A stretch of DNA of 27,890 nt from JBGTLW01 sp041743835 (lineage in GTDB: Bacteria > Planctomycetota > Phycisphaerae > Phycisphaerales > Phycisphaeraceae): NCBI GenBank assembly GCA_041743835.1, contig JBGTLW010000068.1, positions 1 through 27,890 of the forward strand, written 5' to 3'. Below, piece after piece: positions 22,686 through 27,890 of this stretch. The position numbers and the translations under genes were made by a program. Under the pieces are notes generated by a model. It saw only the letters and a list, made by a program, of their open reading frames with translations. It ran no database searches and was not told the DNA's origin. Positions within the stretch are counted from its first letter, which is position 1. Each line of letters opens with the position of its first letter.

Positions 22686-23531
22686 TTATTGACCGCCAGA
22701 CGGTCGAGGTGGATAGATGTGCTCGATACTCCCTAAAGCTGGGTCTGCTGCGACAGACGAGCTCTGATCAGATTGCCGCCGATGGCCATCCTCCAGACTG
22801 ATCAGGTTCTTGATGGTGCGCACGGTACCCAGCACCACCTCGGGCGGCATTGGTGGGAACTCATAGCTGCGTGCCGCCGCGACAGAGTTGCCCGAAGGAA
22901 CTAGTACGCTATACACACCAGTCGGATTAGCACTGTATGGATTGGTAATTCTCGCACGACAGGTGAACGCAACATCTGACAGGCGATACGCGGTCACGTG
23001 CTCATCTGCCTCGACATTGTTTTTCCCGAGCGCATACTTGATGTTTTGAATCGCTGTTGCCCAATTCGTTTGCCGTCCAAATGGAACAAAATAAGTGTAT
23101 TGAACCCCTCGATCCGCAATGTTTTGTACGACCCGTTCCGCCCAGGCATGGTCTTCACCTTCTGCGAGTATGTCCGACAGTACCCATATTTGGCTTTGCT
23201 GCAGAACTGAAGCTTGATTCTCGAGTTCGTCGGGTACGGACTGACTTCCAAGATCATCAAAGACTGACGACTCAAGACCAACGGCAGCGAAGGCAAGCTG
23301 AGCAGCAATCCGCGTGATCTTCTCATTAGGTTTCCCCTCAACGGTCGCCAGTACATCGATCAAGCGATTGAGCGTATCTAACGATGGCGATTTGATTTCA
23401 TCCCCAGCGGGTTGCCGTCGTTCGAGCGCCGCGATGAACGACGCCGATCGATGGATGTGCTTCGCCAGTGCCTCGCGAGTGAGGCCTAATCGTACGCGAT
23501 GGAAACGAATGGCAAACGCAAGTTGACTCAT
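22686..23531 (-). CDS. XRE-family regulator with a C-terminal sensor-like domain, 281 aa
   Basis: Start ATG 23531 overlaps the GNAT stop by 4 nt; a longer in-frame start at 23603 would lie inside the GNAT gene and precede the HTH by 25 unlike residues. Residues 1-60 are a Cro/CI helix-turn-helix (SQLAFAIRFHRVRLGLTREA, then LAKHIHRSASFIAALERRQP). Residues about 110-250 form an alpha/beta domain (QIWVLSDILAEGEDHAWAER, QNIADRGVQYTYFVPFGR) that I cannot assign but that looks like a ligand or effector domain. The tail is Ser/Pro-rich. It probably controls its own operon, and a palindrome at 24106-24118 is a possible operator. Confidence 0.75.
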   Translation of the reverse strand: MSQLAFAIRFHRVRLGLTREALAKHIHRSASFIAALERRQPAGDEIKSPSLDTLNRLIDVLATVEGKPNEKITRIAAQLAFAAVGLESSVFDDLGSQSVPDELENQASVLQQSQIWVLSDILAEGEDHAWAERVVQNIADRGVQYTYFVPFGRQTNWATAIQNIKYALGKNNVEADEHVTAYRLSDVAFTCRARITNPYSANPTGVYSVLVPSGNSVAAARSYEFPPMPPEVVLGTVRTIKNLISLEDGHRRQSDQSSSVAADPALGSIEHIYPPRPSGGQ

Positions 23532-24031
23532 CTTCGCAGTTCTCGTTCGTACCAGTCGAACAGACTTGGCAACTCCCACTTCCGATCTTCCGCTGGCTTC
23601 CAACTCAGTGACTTCAACAACGCATGTGACGCGTCATTACCCTGTGCGATGCGCCCGATCACTCGGCGGAAGCCCTCTTGTCGCGCAACATCCATCAATG
23701 TAAGCACAAGCCTTGAAGCGTTGTATCGACGCCGCCACGATGGCTTCACGATGACGTGGCAGACTTCGGCGCAGCCGGTGGGCATCGATACCTCATGCGT
23801 CGAGAGCGTCCCCATTGCAATGGATTCTGAACCCGCCATGATCTGCAATGCGACTACGCTGTCATCGCACCATTGCCTCAGATCCCGCGGTGTCGGTGGC
23901 CGAGTCAAGCCGGAAATCTGCTGAATCTCGTTGGTGGAGGCGATCCACGCACACAGAGCAGGGATTTCCGTCGGGTTCATGGGTTCAGCACGGATCGCTG
24001 GCATTTCAACTTTGGTCAGATCACGTTCCAT
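23528..24031 (-). CDS. GNAT-family N-acetyltransferase, 167 aa
   Basis: The fold is typical: N-terminal EPMNPTEIPALCAWIAS, beta strands VVALQIMAGSESIAMGTLS and GCAEVCHVIVKPSWRRRYNA. The last holds the acetyl-CoA pyrophosphate loop region, here V-K-P-S-W-R-R-R-Y-N-A in place of the usual R/Q-x-x-G-x-G/A. Then ASRLVLTLMDVARQEGFRRV and the C-terminal NDASHALLKSLSWKPAEDRKW follow. Acceptor substrate unknown. It is the first gene of a coupled operon with the XRE regulator and the queuosine-precursor transporter; its stop overlaps the next start (ATGA). Confidence 0.8.
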   Translation of the reverse strand: MERDLTKVEMPAIRAEPMNPTEIPALCAWIASTNEIQQISGLTRPPTPRDLRQWCDDSVVALQIMAGSESIAMGTLSTHEVSMPTGCAEVCHVIVKPSWRRRYNASRLVLTLMDVARQEGFRRVIGRIAQGNDASHALLKSLSWKPAEDRKWELPSLFDWYERELRR

Positions 24032-24105
24032 AGGGCTCTCAATTCTACTCAGAGTAACTCTTCGACGCCACCATTGGCTCTCTATCGGCCAAATCGAGGT
24101 GTTGT

Positions 24106-24118
24106 ACTTACTATAAGT
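24106..24118 (-). promoter_or_regulatory. Candidate operator ACTTA-CTA-TAAGT upstream of the GNAT/XRE operon
   Basis: Five-base arms around three bases, 75 nt upstream of the GNAT start. On the minus strand it contains TATAGT, a near -10 box, so a bound regulator would block transcription. No clear -35 is seen. Confidence 0.4.
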
Positions 24119-24256
24119 GCTTGAACTGTCGCTTTTTGTGTTTCAGACGACAAAGCATGGTACATGTGCAACTTTTTTCTTACAGAGGGGGTACAATTAA
24201 TACTGTAGGTGGTAAAATGACACTCATGGTGTCGGTTGTCAAATATGAGGTCTGGT

Positions 24257-24517
24257 ATGAAAAATGACAAGAAAGCCACAGTCACCGAGGTCGGTCACAC
24301 CCTTAAGGCGAATGTTACATCTATGCCATGCGGTGCAGAAGCTGATTCGCGCCAGCGAGCGGGGGGCGAGCAACTCGATATTTTCGGGGGGAAGTCCTAT
24401 GCGGATTTCGTTGACGAATGGCTCGACGAATCCTGGGGCAGCGTTGGTGCTTCCATGTTTCATGCGACCTGCTCAGCATTGCCAAAGCACAACACAAGAA
24501 GCAATCGTATTTCATGA
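24257..24517 (+). CDS. Hypothetical protein, 86 aa
   Basis: The start ATG 24257 (MKNDKKATVTEVGHTLKANV) has GAGG 9 nt before; an ATG at 24236 is in frame but lacks a site. The middle is GGEQLDIFGGKSYADFVDEW with LDESWGSVGASMFH, and the chain ends in a basic tail. No family recognised. TACAAT at 24191-24196 is a good -10 box and may start transcription toward this gene. The region upstream has an AT-rich leader. Confidence 0.45.
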   Translation: MKNDKKATVTEVGHTLKANVTSMPCGAEADSRQRAGGEQLDIFGGKSYADFVDEWLDESWGSVGASMFHATCSALPKHNTRSNRIS

Positions 24518-24619
24518 TCGCATTGAAAACACGCGTTCGCATCGTGCGACGCGAACCCCCAGGTGGACGTGCGGTGGCCGCGACGTTCACACATCTAGGC
24601 CGGAAAGGAGTGCCCCCCC

Positions 24620-24676
24620 ATGTGCATCTGCACGAGCTTCGTGCTTGCGGTGATCCTGACGATCTTCGCGGCGTAA
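24620..24676 (+). CDS. 18-aa hydrophobic micro-ORF
   Basis: ATG 24620 follows AAAGGAG at 9 nt and gives MCICTSFVLAVILTIFAA before TAA. The peptide is Cys-rich at its start and then a single hydrophobic helix. It could be a small membrane peptide or a leader for the gene 47 nt downstream. The stop is followed immediately by 18 C residues. Confidence 0.45.
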   Translation: MCICTSFVLAVILTIFAA

Positions 24677-24694
24677 CCCCCCCCCCCCCCCCCC
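24677..24694 (+). repeat. Homopolymeric C tract, 18 bases
   Basis: The tract begins the base after the TAA of the micro-ORF and ends 28 nt before the ATG of the next gene, whose ribosome site is GGGGAG. Tracts of this length are prone to slippage and can change expression of the downstream gene. A GGGG at 24712-24715 could pair with the tract in RNA. Confidence 0.8.
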
Positions 24695-24722
24695 GTCGAG
24701 CCAACGCCCGGCGGGGAGTTTC

Positions 24723-25061
24723 ATGACCACCGTTATTATGGCAATCTGCTGGATTCTCTGCTCTGTCACCGGCGCTTACGTCGGTTCACGAATCGGCGGG
24801 GGGAAAGTGTCGACGGCATTAACCGCAGCCTCGGCATCGTTAGTGACTTCGGCGTTCCCAATCATCTCGGCGGGTGTCGTCGCCGTCGTAGTTCAGCACG
24901 GCCCCAGCGCCTGGAGGTCCTGCCGACGCACCCGCCCCCGGCTCTCATCGCTGAGGACGGCTGGGCCCGCCGCCCGCTTGCTGATCTGCACGGACGTCGG
25001 CTCCCTCGCAGGGACGATGACCGCCATCGCCGTCGTCGGGTCTCACTTCGCTCTGATTTAG
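24723..25061 (+). CDS. Small membrane protein, 112 aa
   Basis: The start ATG 24723 has GGCGGGGAG upstream. It has an N-terminal membrane segment (MTTVIMAICWILCSVTGAYV), a GSRIGGGKVS turn, a second segment (SLVTSAFPIISAGVVAVVV), a basic cytoplasmic-like stretch (SAWRSCRRTRPRLSSLR) and a third segment (SLAGTMTAIAVVGSHFALI). The basic stretch may reflect a frame change, but the frame recovers a plausible helix. No family recognised. It ends 9 nt before the DUF2752 gene, which has AGAGG, so these form an operon. Confidence 0.55.
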   Translation: MTTVIMAICWILCSVTGAYVGSRIGGGKVSTALTAASASLVTSAFPIISAGVVAVVVQHGPSAWRSCRRTRPRLSSLRTAGPAARLLICTDVGSLAGTMTAIAVVGSHFALI

Positions 25062-25070
25062 AGGCACACC

Positions 25071-25478
25071 ATGACCACCCGTTTGCTCAACTTCGCCCTG
25101 TCCGCCGCCGCGTTCACCGTTCTCCTGATCGCGTGGCTTCTCGATCCCGACCCATCGAGTGCCGGCACGCACAGACAACTCGGTTTCAGTGCCTGTGAGG
25201 TGAAGGAGTACCTAGGCTTCCCCTGCCCAACCTGTGGCGCTACGACGGCCTTCACCTTCTTCGTCCGGGGCAAGCTGATTGCAGCCTTCGCCGCCCAGCC
25301 CGCAGCCACCGTGCTAGCCGCACTGACTGCTACGGCTGCAGTATTTGGTGCGCTTAACGTTGCCATTGATGTCCCGCTGACTTCAATTTTCACCAAGTCA
25401 AGGCGACGCCTCCTAGTGGTCCTTGCCGTGCTCATCGCTGCTGCGGGATGGGCATATAAAATTTGGGTAACGATCTAA
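25071..25478 (+). CDS. DUF2752-family membrane protein, 135 aa
   Basis: It has three membrane segments (LNFALSAAAFTVLLIAWLLD, AAFAAQPAATVLAALTATAA, LLVVLAVLIAAAGWAYKIW). Between the first two is the family signature YLGFPCPTCGATTAFTFFVR, the DUF2752 CPxCGxTxA motif, with two Cys that may bind metal or form a disulfide. The second conserved element (residues near Phe/Arg after the motif) is present. Function of the family is unknown. Start ATG 25071 has GAGG at 8 nt. Confidence 0.8.
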   Translation: MTTRLLNFALSAAAFTVLLIAWLLDPDPSSAGTHRQLGFSACEVKEYLGFPCPTCGATTAFTFFVRGKLIAAFAAQPAATVLAALTATAAVFGALNVAIDVPLTSIFTKSRRRLLVVLAVLIAAAGWAYKIWVTI

Positions 25479-25999
25479 TTGCTGAACTATTGTCCCTCCG
25501 GCGCAGTCGTGCCGGGCAAAAGCGAAGGCTTAGTTGTGCGAAGCCAAATGTGCTTCTGGCATAATGTTCGCGTGTTCCATATGAAGTAGTCAGTTTGCCA
25601 ATGTTCCTGTGTCTCAAGGCAGTTACGGCCACACTACTCCCCAGTCGGTTGCTAAACTCACCGGCCCACCAGTTAACGGCGAACGCCCACGCAGAGACGC
25701 GTCGGCGCTTTCGCTTTCTACGTCAGTTCTCGCGAAGGGTTACGACCGGCAGCCATCTCATGCCGTGTCTCTGACTCGCCCCACGCCCTAACCGGATCAG
25801 CGGTCCGCGACGCCGGATCGGCGCGTCTCGGCCCAAAGTCTCACTAAACCGGGGAGAGACAAGAGGCTCGGGATATGGGCGGATTGCGCTCGAAGGAGCG
25901 AGCGTAACCATGGACAACAATGCCAAGTACGTTGTCCGCATGTGATAGCTGACGGGCGTAGAATGACTTCACGGTTCTTCCGCAAAGGAGTAGAAGTTG
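25479..25999 (+). other. Intergenic segment with a promoter-like box and small hairpins
   Basis: No gene is credible here. TGGCATAAT (25557-25565) is an extended -10-like box pointing right. CGCCG-GAT-CGGCG (near 25809-25821) is a short perfect inverted repeat, and GTCTC/GAGAC arms lie around 25838-25860. These may act in termination or regulation. Confidence 0.3.
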
Positions 26000-27004
26000 A
26001 TGCCGCCCCAAATGATGATCCAATTCCCGGGCATTTGTGAAGTTGCCGACGATTGGAATTACTTTCCGGCCGATGTGGCCATCCTGACCAATCTTCACTC
26101 GGCCCACCAGCAGGCGCGCGATTACGTCAAGGCGGTTTGTGACGACCAGAACATCTAGGCCAAGGAACTGATGATTGCGTTGTCGTTTCCAGTGTTGGCT
26201 CCGGAGGCCGCCGACTGGATTGCACGACATCTCGAACGCGGCCTCCAATTTCTGCTGCCGGTGCTCGGTCTTCCGCGCCTTCGAACCGTGTTCGGTCTGA
26301 AGCTCTTGGACCGCAAAAGGGATCAGTGGATTGACACTATCCACGAGGTAGCCGTCGCCTCGACGACTCTCGGCTTTTGCGACCAAGGCACGTTGGAACT
26401 GGAAAAGCCGATTCCTGGCACAGCGAACAGTTCCGACACCTATGGACTCCGGCATGGCCATCCATTCAGGATGTACGCTACGGTCATTCATGACAACGGG
26501 CCGCCCCCTTCGACACCCGGCGCTCCGGTAGCCGCATACACCCGCAACACGATGGATGTGGCCGAGACGGACGACCTTCTGGCTCAGAACCCGAGAGACG
26601 TCGCGACATTCGCCCAACTGCCGCTAAACAACCCCGCCACGCATACCAATACACCATTGAGCATCAAGGTTTGGCAGGCACTCCAAAGCAAGCGACGACA
26701 ATGCGAACAGAGGTGTATCAATACAATCGCGGTCGGCCTGCCACGGCCTCAGATCGACGATCGTGATACGCAAGATGCTGTGCTCGGTGTTCTCTACGCC
26801 GACGTAGAGCGGAATACAGGGGAAACGGTTTGGGTTCGACATGGCACAGGGCCATTCGTGCCTGCCCAACACTCGCACGACGCGGCGGGATGGGTTGACC
26901 CGTTCCGCATCATGTCGGCGGTCTGGCTGACGGTGGCACGCTGGATATCCTTTGAGCGTGGTACTCGCCAATCCCAATGCCACGACACCTCTTCCCCCGT
27001 CTGA
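26000..27004 (+). pseudogene. Possible GAF-like protein interrupted by an in-frame TAG
   Basis: AAAGGAG lies 9-10 nt before ATG 26000. The frame gives MPPQMMIQFPGICEVADDWN and AHQQARDYVKAVCDDQNI, then TAG at 26156-26158. The same frame continues, open to 27004, with AKELMIALSFPVLAPEAADW and, near the end, CINTIAVGLPRPQIDDRDTQ and DAVLGVLYADVERNTGE, which resembles the strand-turn of a GAF domain. Against this, the minus strand also has an almost equally long open frame (27007-25844, one TAG), and codon bias does not decide. I prefer plus because of the ribosome site and the GAF-like VLGVLYADV. Function unknown. Confidence 0.35.
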
Positions 27005-27073
27005 CACCGCGGCACTACTGGATATTGGTAACGAACGTGCCGGTTGGCAATAGATTCGCTCACCAAGTCAATG

Positions 27074-27448
27074 CTACTCAAGTCGCCGGAACCGAATGGT
27101 TGTCGGTGGAGGCCCTTCGTCTTTGTTTGGCACGGGGGATGAATCAACCGGTTCGCTCGGTGGAGCCCAGTAGTTGCTGATGGTATTTCGCGATTGCCCG
27201 GTGACTTTGCTGATCATCGTAACAGTCACATCCAAGCCGGCCTGCTGAAGAAGCTTGACCGCCAGTCGTACTTTTTCGCGAGCCGCTCGCTCTTGAAACC
27301 TGCCATAGATTCCCAGCCCCTCGCGCCCACCGGAATGTGGGCGCTGTACGTAATAGCTGTCAATGATCGCTTTGGTCTTTGCCTCGGCGCGGGGCAGCCA
27401 TATCTGTCGAACTTCCTCGAGTGTTATACCTTTCTTCACTCTTGTCAT
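27074..27448 (-). CDS. Small helix-turn-helix protein, 124 aa
   Basis: The start at ATG 27448 (TRVKKGITLEEVRQIWLPRA) is preferred over 27454 because GGAG is 6 nt before it. The middle EKVRLAVKLLQQAGLDVTVT plus MISKVTGQSRNTISNYW is a TetR/replication-type helix-turn-helix (xTxxxIAxxTGxSRxTIxxYW). The C-terminus is Pro-rich (APPSEPVDSSPVPNKDEGPP) and basic at the end. It resembles small HTH proteins found on plasmids and phages. It is alone on the minus strand and next to IS copy 2. Confidence 0.65.
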   Translation of the reverse strand: MTRVKKGITLEEVRQIWLPRAEAKTKAIIDSYYVQRPHSGGREGLGIYGRFQERAAREKVRLAVKLLQQAGLDVTVTMISKVTGQSRNTISNYWAPPSEPVDSSPVPNKDEGPPPTTIRFRRLE

Positions 27449-27571
27449 CGCCATCTCCAGTTACACAGCAGCTTCTAGCACGACCAATTATAACCATTGT
27501 CGCGCGGTTGACGAAAGTTGGTGCAGCCTCCGCGCGTAGTATTGAGTCATCCGTATCCCAAAAATTCTCGT

Positions 27572-27599
27572 GCGCGTTCGCCGCTTGTTAGGTTGCGCC
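27572..27599 (+). repeat. Shared IS630 subterminal motif, copy c
   Basis: Reverse complement of the 877-904 motif, with G at the variable position. Confidence 0.7.
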
Positions 27600-27649
27600 C
27601 TGGGCGGTTGTGAGGCATGATGTCGGCTCCCACCCTCAGGAGACCCGAC

Positions 27650-27890
27650 ATGGATGTCACCCTTCATCGCCCCGACGACGCGCAGACACTCGATGGGCTG
27701 ATCCGGCGGGAGACGGACGCCAAGCAGCGTGACCGCTACCGCGTCGTGCAGCTCGCGACCGCGAGCGAGCAGACCCAAACGATCATGCATATGCTCGGTC
27801 GGTCACGCGGCTTCGTGCAGGCCTGGGCCTACGCCTACCGCGACGGCGGGCTGGACGCGGTCGCCGTCAAGCCCCAGCCCGGCCGGCCAC
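27650..27890 (+). CDS. IS630-family transposase, N-terminal part, copy 2
   Basis: ATG 27650 follows CAGGAGACCCGAC, as in copy 1. The protein MDVTLHRPDDAQTLDGLIRR runs to PQPGRP and is cut by the window. Compared with copy 1 it has Ser for Gly in ATASEQTQT and Ala for Arg in GFVQAW; the second change needs three substituted bases. Confidence 0.85.
   Translation, partial: MDVTLHRPDDAQTLDGLIRRETDAKQRDRYRVVQLATASEQTQTIMHMLGRSRGFVQAWAYAYRDGGLDAVAVKPQPGRP

Larger units (their letters stand above)
27552..27890 (+). mobile_element. IS630-family insertion sequence, copy 2 (cut by window end)
   Basis: This is the same element as at 1-925 but inverted. The end corresponding to base 925 is at about 27552; it is not followed by TA (the neighbouring bases are TC on plus), and this copy has one fewer T in the AT-rich end. 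Differences inside the gene show that it is an independent, slightly diverged copy. Confidence 0.75.

Noticed and set aside
24418..24726. 102-aa plus frame across the C tract
   Set aside because: It crosses the homopolymer and ends in a run of Pro; the micro-ORF with its own ribosome site is a better reading.

Overview
The window is an accessory, mosaic stretch of a Gram-negative-type bacterium. Two predicted lipoproteins, a queuosine-precursor transporter, a UmuDC pair and moderate GC with AT-richer islands all fit this. A member of Planctomycetota is my best guess, from the style of the secreted nuclease and DUF2752-type proteins, but this is weak. Both ends lie inside copies of the same IS630-family element, in opposite orientations. 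The window therefore looks like an IS-bounded segment or a contig that broke at a repeat.

Layout. 1-925: IS630 copy 1 (transposase on minus, cut by the window edge). 956-2079: a small orphan gene and an IS1-family transposase. 2189-4131: an HTH + ImmA/IrrE-type metallopeptidase gene with a translationally linked partner, then a small basic protein on minus. 4613-9273: five same-strand genes (two lipoproteins, a small soluble protein, a multi-pass membrane protein, and a membrane-anchored protein with a His...Cys arrangement like CHAT/caspase-fold proteases), closed by a strong hairpin. I consider this the best candidate for an undescribed system. 9500-11224 (minus): a small Cys/His protein and an exported endonuclease/exonuclease/phosphatase-family protein.

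11388-13899: poorly conserved small genes, a broken sigma factor, an Eco29kI-like GIY-YIG fragment and a small HEIGH metallopeptidase. 13909-14959: a complete second IS630-family element with TA flanks and 25-bp inverted repeats. 15001-15423: a secreted thermonuclease gene with an in-frame stop. 15431-16177: a membrane protein and a proline-rich small protein. 16331-18003: umuD-umuC, with the catalytic Lys of UmuD replaced. 18025-19065: a 5'-truncated phage portal gene.

19066-21191: a replication-like module made of an AT-rich segment with short palindromes (one is GTAATATTAC), a HUH-type Rep and a winged-helix protein. 21954-24031 (minus): a GNAT, XRE regulator and queuosine-precursor transporter operon. 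24257-25478: small membrane proteins, with an 18-aa ORF followed directly by 18 C residues and then a membrane protein and a DUF2752 protein. 26000-27448: a possibly broken GAF-like gene and a small HTH protein. 27552 to the end: IS630 copy 2.

Several genes are broken (thermonuclease, sigma, GIY-YIG, portal, possibly the GAF-like gene). This is typical of a region with repeated transfer and decay. No tRNA, rRNA or CRISPR array was recognised.
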